This document shows positions 11,736 to 23,369 of a DNA stretch of 64,000 nucleotides, one piece after another (position 1 is the first letter of the stretch; the number at the start of each line of letters is the position of its first letter). Under the pieces are notes generated by a model. The model ran no database searches, was not told where the DNA came from, and worked only from the letters and a program-made list of their open reading frames with translations. The position numbers and the translations under genes are program-made. Source of the DNA: Akebia trifoliata (lineage: Eukaryota; Streptophyta; Magnoliopsida; Ranunculales; Lardizabalaceae); NCBI GenBank assembly GCA_017979445.1, contig CM030711.1:5301221-5365220 (forward strand), in the 5' to 3' direction.

Positions 11736-13243
11736 TGCATACTCACATGATTCTTCCCTATATAATTTGATAGCTCAACCCATTGGATTTGCATGGATTC
11801 GGATCCCAACCGGATTCGACAATTAATCTATCCAGATCTCAACATTTGTATAAAAAATGATCTGATAAAATATCTTGATCCATTATAATTTGATTCCGAA
11901 TAAACAAAATATGCTACATAATGCGGGTATTTTGTGAATTGCTTGTTGGGTTTGGTGATATAAAATCGTTGTCTTTTTGTTTTAATAGGTTGATGGACTT
12001 TTCACTTATGTGGGGTATTTGGGTAGTGTCTTTTTAATAACGTATAAGAAATAAAAGAAGGTTCTTAGATGTTGTCCATGAAAAGGGGTTTCTTTAAAAG
12101 AAATTTATTTTTCTTTGATAGAAAGTATGAGAAAACATTGAGTTTCTATGTATGTATTTTTCTTTTCTTTTAAAACCTAAAATCTCTAGATTCTTGAGGA
12201 TAATCTTCACATTGTTGTCTTGGGTTTGTAACACTGGAGTGAGATGGGGATTTTTTTATTTTGGATTCTTACTAGAGTTGGGTGTAGAAATTTGGTTTGT
12301 AACTCTAGAGTGTTGGAGGTAAGTATAGATTAACATTGTTGTAATTTCTTCCTTGATTATGATTCTACTTGTCCATGGATGTAATCCCATTATAAGTGAA
12401 CCACATATTTCTTGTGTTGTGATTATGTTTTTTTCTTTTTTTTTTCTTCATTGTTACTTGCATTTGCTTTGCAATAGATTCTTGGGGTTTGATTGTTAGA
12501 ATTGATTGATTTATCATTAAAAGGGATTAATTTTGATAATCAATTCCATGTGTGGCTTGGGATATTGCTCACTCCACAAGATTTGGTGTTTCAATAAATG
12601 TATTTGTTTTTGAGAAGATAGAAGATCTCCAATATTCTTTTATGGAAAATTGTGGTTTTTCTATCATCTTCTCGGGCGAAATAGCTTATTCTGTGACATT
12701 GGTGTAGTGCCGACCTAAAAGGCTTTGACGATCAAATTGGTAAAGTTGCAGACCAATAATATAATAGAGACTATAAGAATGAGTCGAGAATTCCATCTTT
12801 TGTAAGGATGGGTTTATCTAATTTTATTGGTTTGGATGGACACTTATGAATTAGAAGATCCATTTCGATCCAATCTGATATCTTATTAGATCGGTTCTGG
12901 ATCGACCATGAATATTTGAAATGCACCTGTATTTTTGAACTGATGACATACCCCATAGATGGTAGTTCTCTATAACGTTAACATGCGGCAAACTTTTGAA
13001 TTTAAAGTATCATATCTTTGTTGCCTCCAAATTTTAAACATGTACAGATGAAATACTAAAATAATGTCATAAAAACTCTTTTTATGAAACACAGTCGCTA
13101 TTACAAATTCTTCAATTAAAATACAATACTAATACAATGGAATGAAAAACAAGAATTAAATCTGATAGAATGAATCTTTAATGAAAGCACACTGTCACAC
13201 AAACACTTAAAAGCAATCTCTCTATATTTCATCTGTCACTTGG
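11736..13243. other. intergenic region between hAT-1 and GLP1
   Basis: AT-rich and without a recognisable gene. The first bases continue the duplicated PPR/CRM flank. The last 180 bases (from about 13060) resemble the 3' flanks of the other GLP genes and should hold the GLP1 3' UTR. Confidence 0.5.
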
Positions 13244-14405
13244 CTAGAACTGTGCCTGAAGACGATCGACTACGTTCTTATCAACTTGGAAGGCCTTGGT
13301 AAGAACTTCAGTGGCAATGGGCTGGTTCGATCCAAACACTGCATTACCTATAGTGATGACACCAGGGTTTTGGCTACTCAACGCGGCAATTGCAAGAGCA
13401 TTTCCAAGTCCAACATTGCGTTGGAAGTGAACAAGGCCTACTGGGAAGACAAATACATCTCCCTTCTGAAGGACCTTGGTAATGAGTCGGTTATCGGGAT
13501 TGGAGGTGACAAAGCCAACATGGAGGGTGCCTTCAAGGACTGTAAGGATCTCAGAGGCCCGAGGGTGCAAGTGTGGAGGGTTGAGACCCCAGGGTGCATA
13601 ATCGATGCGTGCCATGGAAATGCCAAGAGTGTTGAGTCCGGGTAACTGAGCCACCGTAACAGGTGTGACCTTCGATCCTTGAGTGTTCGAGGTGTTACCC
13701 CTTAAATGAAGCCCGGTAAAGAGGAAATCGTTGGCTTGAGCGAGCTTTGGATCCTTGCAGACCTTACCATTCAGTAGTGCTGCCAATAATCAAAATATTA
13801 ATGAGAAACAAAACACTACAATAACAACATATCAATGGAAACCCAAGAAATTATACTTAAGCCTAAAATTATATAAAGGGTGTTTTACAAAACTATATAT
13901 AAGCCTAAAATCATTTGTTTTTGTAGGTAAGTACGTTCTTGATGAAAACTGATATAAATTATAAGAAAAAAAAAATGTATATATGCTTTGATCCTACTCC
14001 CTTGGCCAACTTGGCTTCTCATTGTAAAAAAGAATTTGTGGTTAACTCTATTGCTTCTTTACCAATCAAAGTTAAAAAGGTGATTAAAAGGGAGATTGTG
14101 ATGGTGTTGCTTTAATTCGGAAATTTTAATATTGGAGTATGCCACTTTATACTTGTATCTTATTTTCTCTTAAATGCCATTTTCTTGAATAGAAAAATAA
14201 AATAAAATAAATACAACATGAGGTTTAACACCCATTTTGGTAATTAATTCTACTTATATTTTAAAAGGTAGTATACAAGAATAGAACATATACCTGAGCT
14301 GGTAGAGTCTGCGACGCAGAAATCTTGCAAGGGACTAGACTCAAAGGCTAAGGCAAGAGAGCAAGTGAAAGCTAGCAGTCCCAATAACAGAATGCAGTTT
14401 GCCAT
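13244..14405 (-). CDS. germin-like protein GLP1 (secreted cupin), two exons
   Basis: Germin-like proteins are secreted cell-wall cupins that form Mn-binding oligomers; some act as superoxide dismutases, and activity cannot be assigned here. Exons are 14294-14405 and 13244-13779, GT-AG, with a phase-1 junction, giving 215 residues, the usual family length. A signal peptide covers residues 1 to about 21 ([20 protein letters not shown]). Cys30 and Cys45 can form the conserved disulfide, and Asn66 (NTS) is an N-glycosylation site. Germin box 1 includes [11 protein letters not shown] with His107, His109 and Glu114. Box 2 is [16 protein letters not shown] with His155. All four metal ligands are present. 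The usual Thr between the two box-1 His residues is Leu here. KGD lies at 143-145. It is more diverged than GLP2 and GLP3 are from each other. Confidence 0.95.
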
Positions 14406-14524
14406 CTTAATTATATTAAGAACTCCCTCTTTGTTCCTCTACTGAAGAAGGAAAAAAATTGGATACCAAACAAATTAAGTGCTAAAGGAGCTGAAGTTAT
14501 GAAACAAGCATGGTATGAGCAGTC

Positions 14525-14532
14525 TATATATA
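14525..14532 (-). promoter_or_regulatory. TATA box of GLP1
   Basis: TATATATA within CTATATATAGA on the minus strand, about 120 bp upstream of the GLP1 start codon. The same motif and spacing precede GLP2 and GLP3. Confidence 0.7.
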
Positions 14533-14540
14533 GAAAGAGA

Positions 14541-15662
14541 GACATTTAAAGCTAGTGAATATGTAGTTGAGGAAGGAAGAAGTCCAAAACTATTCATGAA
14601 GTTGCATGCCGTCCAAACATATTTGACATCTTCTTGGTTTCTTGAATAAGCTACTACTGAAGAAACCTTATAAATTTGCATTCTCTACTCGATTCAATAT
14701 TTAAAGATAGATTGGGATACAACTAAGAATGACACAATCATCCCCACATGATACATGTTTTTGGAGAGCCGGCTTTCCCTCTTTAATTAAGAGAGGTGCT
14801 ATAGGCAATCCAAGTTTTACTTATTTCACCCCAATTCAAATCTGAAAAAGAAGGACTTTTCCAAAAACTTATGTCCAAATTCCGGTTTTGGTACATTGTT
14901 CATTTTAAATCCCAAAACATGTTTTTCCAGTAAATTCATCATGTTTATTATCAACAAATTACCAGTGAAATCACTGATAAGGCAAAATTGCTGGTATTTT
15001 ATCAATGAATTCATAGACTATAAAAGTGATAGAATTCACGAATTCGTAGATTATAAAAGTGACGAATTCACTGTAAAAATATGTTTTGGGAATTAAAATG
15101 AACATTGTATCGAATCCGAAATTTTGTCATATTCAGGGTACGAAATGGAGATTCACCCTTAAAAAAATAAGTCATCGTTGAGAATAAGTGAAAATTGAGG
15201 TGCCAATAGAAACACACTTTCAAATTTTTTGTTTTGTTTTAGATTTCTATTTGTTAGATTTAGGATTTTATATGGGCTACTCCTAATTGTAAATAACTGT
15301 TGAAGTTGTTTCAATGTATTATAATACTTTGTAATGTTGAGAATAGGTAAAAGTTGGGGTGCCAATAGAAACACACTTTATTTTGTCTTTTTTTTATATA
15401 TAAAGATTTCTATTTATTAGATTTAAGATTTTATATAAGCCTAATCCTAATTGTAAACGACTGCTAAAGTTGTTTCAATGTGTTATAACGCTTTGTAATG
15501 TTGAAATAATAAGTTGAACCAAACTTTTGTAATATTTGGATTGTGTGTTTTAATATTTAAGTAGGGTGTGATAAATTATTTATGAAATTGGGGATGTAAT
15601 AAGTAAATGTTGAGGTGCCAATAGCAACTCTCAACATAAATATATGGTGCACCATCCTAACT
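14541..15662. repeat. GLP1-type 5' flank, copied at 30.64-31.70 kb and 52.41-53.05 kb
   Basis: The stretch from about 14528 (AGTTGAGGAAGGAAGAAGTC and onward) to 15660 recurs with point differences at about 30640-31700 and, less completely, at 52410-53050. It has no ORF of interest. Only this copy is still attached to a GLP gene. Confidence 0.8.
15176..15502. repeat. about 160-bp tandem duplication
   Basis: The units at about 15176-15337 and 15338-15502 each begin TTGAGAATA and share GGTGCCAATAGAAACACAC and GAAGTTGTTTCAATGT. They differ by scattered substitutions and a small insertion, so the duplication is not recent. Confidence 0.75.
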
Positions 15663-15869
15663 TTTCAAATAGAGTCGTGCTAATTTGACTACCCCGTGTG
15701 ACACACTCAATCACACTACGTCATATTGCATTATTCGCGACGTCACAATTGCGCTAAAAACGACTGTTAAAGGCTGTCGTTCTTCGCGACAGTTTTTAGC
15801 AGTCGTGTAAACGTCGTTTCTACCGTTATAAGTAAAAGTTGGGGTGCCAATAGCCATTCTCTAAAAAAA

Positions 15870-16470
15870 AAAATCCCTTTCGTCCCCATCTAACAGAGAA
15901 AAACGAATTGCTCTCTCTCTCTCTCTTCGATCAGGTTTGATTCTCGGATTCGTCTGTATTCATTTCTCCTTAAGCTCTCTCTCTCTCTCTCTCTTTCTCT
16001 TTCCGATCAGGTTTGATTATCGGATTCCTCTGTATTCATCTCTCTTTACATAAACAAACTCGTGTTCTCTCTCGACTCGATCTATTCAAGTTGGATCCAT
16101 AGCGCTCTTCATCAGGTTTGTTTGTTTTTTCCCGCTCTTGAACTGTTCTAGGGATTGAGCTCTCGATCTCACTCAATGATTTTGGTTTTTTTATTTTCTA
16201 TTTCTTCAGATTGAACTCTCAGTCTCTCTCTATATAATCTTCAGCAACTTTGGTTCTAAGTTTTCGATCTTATATCGAAACTTTAATCAGGTTCGATAGT
16301 ATAGTTTTGGTTTTATTTTTTGGTTCAATTTAAATCAAAACCCTAGTTCTATAGTGTTGATTCAATTTTACAGTGTAGCAATTGATCCATAAACCATATA
16401 TTTCTTTTTCTAGGTTTTGAATATCGAGACGGGATTGACTAAGTTGAGCTTCTGCAACAACAGTTAGGTT
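15870..16470 (+). promoter_or_regulatory. CT-rich leader-like segment inside CACTA-1
   Basis: Two CT microsatellite runs (about 15910-15925 and 15975-15995) sit in an imperfect tandem repeat of about 65 bp that shares GATCAGGTTTGATT. The composition resembles a plant 5' UTR with a first intron. It lies just ahead of the captured exons and in the same sense. It could be captured 5' gene sequence with promoter activity, but the donor gene is not recognisable. Confidence 0.4.
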
Positions 16471-16633
16471 TTTTAGGATTTTGCTACCATGAAATTTCAA
16501 TCTAGAATTCTAATCAATAGCCAACCCCAAATAGTTGGGATATGGATCTTCATGTCCATTGTTGGATGATTTAACCTTTGTATTACTTCTTTCTTGCACA
16601 ATTGATCTCTCTTTTAATTTTTTATGTTTCCAG

Positions 16634-16785
16634 GTTATGTTTTACACTTTGGCAGTGGTGACATTTGGAACGGCAGTTCCAACTGGTCAATTTGTGCCTG
16701 GAATAATGATAGGATCAACCAATGGGCAACTTGTTGGCATGTTTGTGGTTAACTTTTACAAGAAGCTCAACATTGACGAGGGAAC
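16634..16785 (+). pseudogene. CLC-d: captured exon of a CLC-d type chloride channel
   Basis: One 152-base exon with intact borders (TTCCAG|GTT and AAC|GTAAGT). Its reading frame encodes VMFYTLAVVTFGTAVPTGQF and then VPGIMIGSTNGQLVGMFVVN. This is the selectivity-filter region GxFxPG (here GQFVPG) of plant CLC anion channels, closest in memory to CLC-d, which acts in Golgi/endosomal membranes. No other CLC exon is seen nearby. A single exon cannot make a channel, so it is a gene fragment carried by CACTA-1. Intron borders show that genomic DNA rather than mRNA was captured. A short plant RTE/LINE-like tail (AGCCAACCCCAAATAGTTGG) lies just upstream at about 16519. Confidence 0.85.
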
Positions 16786-17514
16786 GTAAGTGCCTAATTT
16801 CTTTTCATTTTGCTGAACAACTTGTGATATATAGTGTTTTGATGTCCTAGTTCCTTAAGTATTCAGACATACGCCTTGGAACCTTGTTCTGTTTATGCTG
16901 ATATAGGTTTTGAATCAGTGAATTTTAAATGTCTTTTCATGGTTCTGGAGTTCTTCCAATTTACTGATTTGGATATGTGGAAATGTGGGTACATCTTCAA
17001 CATTTAGCAGGAGATACTGTCTCCTATCTGAGTTTTCAACTGCTGATGGTGTTAGCTATGATTTCCATAAATAAATAAATTCCTGAAAAAGGTTATCCAG
17101 TTTATTTCCGGTGCATTATGGACCATGTTGCCTTCGTTTATTATATGAAACGTGCTAACTGTTGCAGTTGCTTGTTTCAACCGTACCAGCTTAGGATCTG
17201 GACCATGTTGCCTTCGTTTATTATATGAAACGTACAAGTATGTTGTATTTCAGTTTCACTAAGCATTACAAATAGTTTAGAGTGATGTATAGTGTTTCTT
17301 TGCATATCAAAGTGTATCGCTATTCCTCCAGTGTGTCATTTAGCTGTCTTGTTCAAGATATCTTGCTGTATCAGCTTACCAAGTATCAACGTGTACTGTT
17401 TTTCCTCTAGTGTGTCATTCTGTCTCATTCAAGGTGGTCAATTTAGTGCAGTCTCGTGGACTGTATAAGTTATGTTAGAAATTCAAAATTAAAGGAAAAG
17501 AGAGCATCATAATC

Positions 17515-17990
17515 ATCATCATATACCTTACCTCAAATATTGGGGTCGGCAACGTGAATTCCATTTTTTCCATATCAAATATTGGGTTTTCCATTCATAA
17601 ACTCCTTTTGCTAGTAGAGATGAGAGGATGAGAAAATTGATGATTGAAATAGTAGGAAAGACAACTAGCAATGAAAGCATTCGGGAAAATGTAAGCAGTA
17701 GCCCTAATAGGTGATGAACTAATCCAAGTGAAATGAGATGGTTCGATCATGTGCAACAAAGACAGATTACAGATTCAATTAATGGGAATGATGTGCAAGT
17801 GGAAGGTCTGAAAAAGAGGAAAACCAAGAAAACATGGATTGACAAGGTGAGAGCCTATGTGAATACACTTGAACCAATAGATGACATGAATCTATACAGA
17901 AACGAATAGAGGAACTAATGAGCAACAAAAGAATATCACATAATTTGGATATGCTCGGAGCCATTTGTATTAGTTGATGCCGCAGTTGCA
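17515..17990 (+). mobile_element. 3' fragment of a LINE retrotransposon
   Basis: A broken frame from about 17730 encodes RWFDHVQQRQ followed by a Lys/Arg-rich stretch and TWIDKVRAYVNTLEPIDDM. This resembles the C-terminal tail after the reverse transcriptase domain of plant LINEs (RWFGHVxRR...). The nearby sequence TATTGGGGTCGGCAACGTG is typical of the same elements. It is 5' truncated and has stops. Confidence 0.6.
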
Positions 17991-18004
17991 ATCCTCCTAT
18001 TAAT

Positions 18005-18122
18005 TCCCTGATATAGGCGTGTTTGTTATGGTGTTTATATTCATCGTCTCGTATTGCAATAGTTATAGACTTTGAGGTCGTGGGTCCAAGCCCAGCTTAC
18101 CACTAAAAATAAAATAAAAACA
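18005..18122 (+). repeat. possible tRNA-derived SINE remnant
   Basis: GTCGTGGGTCCAAGCCC at about 18077 resembles a degenerate pol III B box, and the segment ends in an A-rich tail (about 18100-18120). The A box is not convincing. This is a weak call. Confidence 0.25.
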
Positions 18123-18653
18123 GAAACGCAGTGATGGTAAAAGTTCACCAGTTTATGAAGCTAGTGTGATAATAATGCATTGTTTCATTTTCTAAGCGCA
18201 GCTGTAATCACTGGTGGTTTTCATGAGGACATTATTGGTGAATTTTTCTCTCCAAGGTTTATGTGTAAAGGAGGTTTTACACACCATGACAACAAGGTGG
18301 CACTTATATTAGGGGTGAGGTTGTGCACTAACATTTTATAGCTGTTATTTAACTTTCTTGTCTACATTTATTATTACATGAAGCTTAAGCATATATGTAC
18401 CTACTCTCATATGCATATATTATTTTAAATTGACACTGTTTCTACTAAAATATTTTTTTGACAAGTTGATGGATGAGTCCCACTTTTTCACTTGCTTTTT
18501 AATTCATATTTAGTTACTATATTAATTAGTGGAAATGGATACAAGCACACTTGAATTAATAGAAAACATACTTCAAACAGAATTGAATGGAGTAACATGA
18601 TTTATTTCTTATCCACTTTTTCACTTGCAACAAATCTTTGTCGCAATTACCAG

Positions 18654-19026
18654 GGAAAGTATATCACAATGTTAGTATGTTGGCTTCTAGGAAATGGATG
18701 CCTCTTTGCTCGGAACAGTGTGTTAACGATTGAAGATTACTATGTTAGCTTGTTCTCGGTATGTGTTCCTAATCTGAAATTTTTTTTTTGCTACAACTTT
18801 TGACAATCTATTTGCATATTTTTATAGTGTGTGGCTGTACAATGGCACCATCTTGGATTGAAATCATAGTTTCAAGGTAACCGTTTGTGCCAAACTATGA
18901 TCCATGTTGCTTACTTGACAAAATTATAAATCTTTTTTCTTTTTGTGAACCTGCAGTCTTTCTTGGCTGGTTTGGCTGCATCAGGGGCTATAACCTCTGC
19001 CTTGAGATTAATTACAAAAGCAGCAG
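18654..19026 (+). pseudogene. captured exons of an equilibrative nucleoside transporter (ENT)
   Basis: Two exon-like pieces. The first, 18654-18758 (ACCAG|GG ... CG|GTATGT), reads GKYITMLVCWLLGNGCLFAR then NSVLTIEDYY, matching the N-terminal membrane segment of plant ENTs (usually WNSMLTxxDYY; Trp is Arg here). The second, 18957-19026 (GCAG|TCT ... GCAG|GTAATC), reads SFLAGLAASGAITSALRLIT, matching an ENT transmembrane segment. ENTs move nucleosides across the plasma membrane or tonoplast. Only two segments of an 11-helix protein are present, so this is a non-functional fragment. Both pieces keep splice sites. Confidence 0.75.
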
Positions 19027-19815
19027 GTAATCATGGCACTTCATAGATTTCTTCTTCTATTGAGAGATCCATTGTATTTCATTGTTTAAGAATCTGAAAT
19101 TTTTTCGGTGAATCTGAAATTTATATAATTTTCGGATGAATCTGAAATTTTTTTTTTGTTGAATTTCTTCATAAGTTCGTGTTCATCAAAATTTCTGAAT
19201 TTTTTTGGTATCTACGTAGTGTAGTAGAACATAAACTAGGTTATGTTTTAAATTTGTTTTGTAATTTTTCGCAAATTGATCGGACTCTTATTGAAGCTTT
19301 GTTGATTTTATTGCTCATTGTGTGTATTGATTCGTCTTTATTCGGTGTTAGCTTTGCTGATTTGATATTTGAAGCTTCATTTTTCTCTTCTTCGATAATC
19401 TTCTCTCTAACAAGAACTAATCTGAATCTGGATTCTATCGTTGGAGAAGGATTCTGAAAATAAAGAAAAATGTTTTTTTTTTTAGCTGAAAACTGGAACT
19501 TTGATTCTTACAGATGTTCTGATGTTTAATACTACAAAATCTTTATTTAAAGTGTTCATATGTTTTGTGAGTTTTCGCAAACTTCGTTTGTAGAACGTTT
19601 TTGTTCTATAAGGATGTGGCCATGGGTTTCGCTGTAAGTGCTGCAGTTGGTAAAGGTTGGACGATTGTTTCTAGAATGGAAGGCCACTCCATTCCTGTCA
19701 ACACCGAAACCGAAAAGATATCAACCTAAACGTAACATGTTTGGCCCTATACATCACTTCCTATGAGGTACTACCATTTTAAACTATTCCCAAAAAAATT
19801 TCTTGTTCTTCTCAG

Positions 19816-19917
19816 GAACATATGGAATCTGGCTGTATTCAGAAACCTAATTTTTCAGATTATGCATCCATGATGGGGATCCTTTACAGTATGTTGAAGA
19901 AGGACTACATAATGCAG
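19816..19917 (+). pseudogene. captured exon of an unidentified gene
   Basis: A 102-base exon with good borders (TTCTCAG|GAA and ATGCAG|GTAAAA) and one open frame of 34 codons. The frame includes SDYASMMGILYSMLKKDYIM. The sequence looks like genuine protein-coding exon but I cannot name the family. A further coding-looking stretch around 19618-19720 (AVGKGWTIVSRMEGHSIPVN) precedes it and ends in a stop. Confidence 0.5.
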
Positions 19918-20259
19918 GTAAAAAGATTCCCATTCTTCTTCTCATATCATGTCACGACCATCATCATCATTGTGATCATCACCACATCATCAATTGAAAT
20001 GTAGACAGTGTAGATGATTTCATCAATTGAATAGTCCAAATTCCCTCACAAGCTCCATTTGAAAAGTAGTAGTGATAGATATGTCTACTGTTTTGTTATT
20101 ACAGTTTTCTGGTTTTTTATTGTTTAAGTTATGTTCGTATGTTGTTAGCTATTGGTTGTGTTCATCTAAGGTTATATAAATATATAAACAGAACAAAAGA
20201 TCTTTTGCTTATGTAACTAACATATCTCTCGGACCTTTTATTTGGGTTAGAATCTAAAG

Positions 20260-21065
20260 TTCCATCAAGGTATTCCTGATGATTGCTCCAACGACCTTTG
20301 TGAAGATACATTGTCCCATTTGCATCCCAGAAAGGTCTGTGATTTCATATGTCAGCTACAAAAATGGATTAAGAAAATGAATAATCGGTGCTCCACATAA
20401 TATTTACTTTTGCAAGCTAAATATTTTGCTTGTGTTGACCAATACATTACATAATAATGAAACTTTGGATTATACAGCCGATGGACTGTTGTCCATCCAA
20501 GATGCTGCCCCAAGATTTAATGGTTTGGATTTATTCATAGGTGAACCTTTTGGGTGAAGTACTGTTATGTGCAATACTGTATGCATGATCACCTATATGA
20601 TTCTATCCAGACTGTTCAATTTGCAGCCTACCTCTTGTAAGGGCTAAGTTGAAAATCCTGCAGAAAAACTAATATTTTGTTCTTGAATGAATTATATAAG
20701 AAGCCTGACTGCCTGAGAGCCCAATTAATTTCTCTTTGAATATCAATATGGGATTTCATAACTTTTAATTGAATATTAATATGGGATTTAATTATATAAA
20801 TTGCAAACATTACAATTATATAATTCTTATTCTAATCCCATTTCCCCAATTTTTTTCTTTTTTCTTTTTTATTTTTCAAAGTTTTTTCTTGTCGACTTCG
20901 TATTCGTGAATCCCAACTCGGGTTTATAGACAAAAGATTGAAGCAACAAAGTTCACCATTACTTCACAAGAAATGTAGTTCCAAGCTCTGCTAGGGCATC
21001 TAACTATTGTTCTTGGTAATGATGGTGTTGCAGCTCATTATTTGTTGTTGCATCTTCTATCCCAG
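20260..21065 (+). pseudogene. captured exons resembling MCM-binding protein ETG1
   Basis: Exon-like piece 20260-20334 reads GIPDDCSNDLCEDTLSHLHP before AAG|GT. Piece 20982-21065 reads ALLGHLTIVLGNDGVAAHYL then LLHLLSQ and ends CCCAG|GTACA. The second matches the conserved core of plant ETG1/MCMBP, the replisome factor that unloads MCM2-7 and supports sister-chromatid cohesion. The first is consistent with a more N-terminal exon of the same gene, but less certain. The sequence upstream of 20982 contains a stop in frame. This is a fragment, not a working gene. Confidence 0.6.
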
Positions 21066-21789
21066 GTACATTTTTTTTTCTTTACCTTTGTAGTTTTGTT
21101 CTTGACCTTTGACATGTTACAAACAGAAAAGTTTGAACTCATCTTTGGTCTATTAACAGTATACATATCTAATTTATCAAACTTAGATCCCAGGAAGTTC
21201 AAACTCAATCATTTGCTTGGAGTTTCTTTCATTTCATTCTTGTTTAGTTATTTCTGTTTATTTTACTTTTATCTTTTGTTCATTCTTCTTCCCCAACGAG
21301 GTTTGCCAACTGTTACTGGATGTTTTATCTAATTAGTTGAGTAAAATGCTTGGTTTGTTGTTTCATTTGTTGTATATGATGCAAATGCATGCTTGAGGGG
21401 GTTGAAGTTAATTCAATTGGACCACCAAAACCAATGTGTTTTGTTTGGACTTGTTGGTATGTGAATACAATGCCACTGCTTTTCATGGTCCCGCTCACAC
21501 TGGAGCTGGATGGGTACGTGTTTTTCAACCTCACCTAAGCTTATGGCGATGTCCATTCAAGTTCAGTTATGAATTGAGTTGGTTTTGATGTTGTGTGGTG
21601 TAGTTCATTGATTTCCTCAACACCATCTTCATTGAAATTAGTTCAATGACTAATTACGTAATTAGTTCAATGACCAAAATCATACATAATATATGAGACG
21701 TGATGAATGCACGCAGTCTTTGGTAAGCAGCGGACATGGCACGCAGTCAAAGGAATGTCATATTTCACGAAAACTTGCTGGTTAAACAG

Positions 21790-22960
21790 GGCTGTAGAAA
21801 AACACATGCAAACTTTTCTCCACCGAGAGAAGAAAAAGGTTAGTTAGAAGTTTTTGATTGGATTGTTGGATAGTTTATTGGAGGGAGCTACTTCACGTTT
21901 CTTGATCATTGATGATGGGTGGCAACCAATTGGTAATGAAGTCAAAGATTCCAAGGACTGTGTTGTTCAAGAAGGAGCACAGTATGATCTTTCTCTTACG
22001 AATGGCAGAGAAATGCTAGCAATAAATTAATGCTTTAGATTGAACTGTGGCGGCATTCAATTTCTTTTTCTTTTCTTTCTGTTTAATTTGATCCTAAATT
22101 ATGTGGTTTATTCTTTTGTTGGTCTTATACAGATTTGCCAGCAGACTTGTAGGAATAAAAGAAAATGAAAAGTTCCCAAAAGAATGACAAGAACAATGAT
22201 CAGGAACGAGGTCTTAAGCACGTCGTGGATGAAGCCAAGCAACATCACAACGTCAAGTAAGTATCAGCGATTCCCTCCAAATCCAACATACTCTTCCGTT
22301 CTTTTTCATTAAAACCTTCTACAATTGAGCAAAGCTTCCTTTCTTAATGGTCCTTAGGTACAGAATTTTGACCTTAACTGCACAATAGGTCTTTCAAAAT
22401 TTTGGGCTGAATTCAGTGATGTTCACCTCTAGATTTCTTTAGGACCATCTATTATATTCTTGAATCTGGTAGATTAATGAGAGAAATTATATACCAAGAC
22501 CCAACCAGATCCCACTATTAAACTGGGTTAAAAAACAAAGATCCACAAAACTTGTAGCTCAATCCCATAGCAATTGTGATGCTGTACCACTAAACAAAGG
22601 AGGATTATAAGATTTAATAGTGCATATATGATAGTGTCATTTGCATTTAGATTCTATTGAAAGATTGGCATTTGTTAACTGTTGGTGTGTGTTTAATTCT
22701 TATTTTCCATTTACACGTTTTTCATGGCACTGCATAGGTTTGTGTTTGCTTGGCATGCCATGGCTGGTTACTGGGGTGGGGTAAATCCCGCAGCTACTAG
22801 TGTGGAACACTATGACAGTACATTGGCATACCCGGTCCAATCACCGGGTGTAAAGGGCAACCAGCCATATTGTTATGGACAGTCTTGCCATCCATGGCCT
22901 TGGGCTGGTGCACCCGAAAAAGGTCTTCAACTCCTACAACGAACTCCATGCCTATACTGA
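21790..22960 (+). pseudogene. captured fragment of raffinose synthase (galactinol-sucrose galactosyltransferase)
   Basis: Four pieces in order. 21790-21838 encodes AVEKHMQTFLHREKKK. 21860-22000 encodes [20 protein letters not shown] and CVVQEGAQ, the GH36-type IDDGWQ motif. 22133-22256 encodes RFASRLVGIKENEKF, then a frameshift, then GLKHVVDEAKQHHNVK. 22738-22960 encodes [20 protein letters not shown] and YPVQSPG, then a 2-base deletion after NQP shifts the frame. The parent enzyme transfers galactose from galactinol to sucrose in the cytosol. Here there are an internal deletion, two frameshifts and no C-terminal half, so it is a decayed fragment. Several intron borders survive (CATAG|GTTTGTG at 22738). 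It runs directly into the amidase piece. Confidence 0.85.
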
Positions 22961-22964
22961 TGTC

Positions 22965-23369
22965 CTCGTACTCTATGAAAAGAAAAGTAGGTGCAATTTT
23001 GGTAGACAACTTGGAAATCTCCAACATCAACAACACTCTTAGTGGGAGTGATGAAGATATTGCAATGCAGGCTGAATTCAAGCTATCTTTTAATGTTTAT
23101 CTAAGAGAGCTGGTTGCCTCTCCAGTGAGATCGTTATCGGATGTAATAGCCTTCAACAATAAATACTCTGCTAAGGTATGTACTGTCCTATCTTGGACCC
23201 CTAAGACTACATAATACATACATTCCAAACTTATTAGATGATCAATCAATTGCAGGAAAAGATAGCTGAATATGGTCAGGGTACCTTTCTGAATGCTTTG
23301 TTGAATTTGAAGAGACTATCGAGCGATGGGTTCGAGAAGTTGATATGCATGCATGCCCATGGTTCGTGA
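22965..23369 (+). pseudogene. captured 3' end of an amidase-signature family gene
   Basis: The exon ending at 23175 (GCTAAG|GTATG) encodes [20 protein letters not shown] and FNVYLRELVASPVRSLSDVI then AFNNKYSAK. The next exon begins at 23256 (TTGCAG|GAA) with EKIAEYGQGTFLNALLNLKR and stops at 23367-23369. This is the C-terminal part of plant amidases related to glutamyl-tRNA amidotransferase subunit A. The catalytic Ser-cisSer-Lys region is absent. It is fused to the raffinose synthase fragment around 22960-22985 without an obvious spacer. Confidence 0.7.

Noticed and set aside
13286..13645. Plus-strand ORF opposite GLP1 exon 2, with similar ones at 28485-28841 and 56835-57191
   Set aside because: They are antisense shadows of conserved GLP coding sequence. 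Their conservation follows from the cupin frame, and they match no family.
18005..18122. Intact tRNA gene or active SINE
   Set aside because: Only a degenerate B box and an A-rich tail; no cloverleaf.
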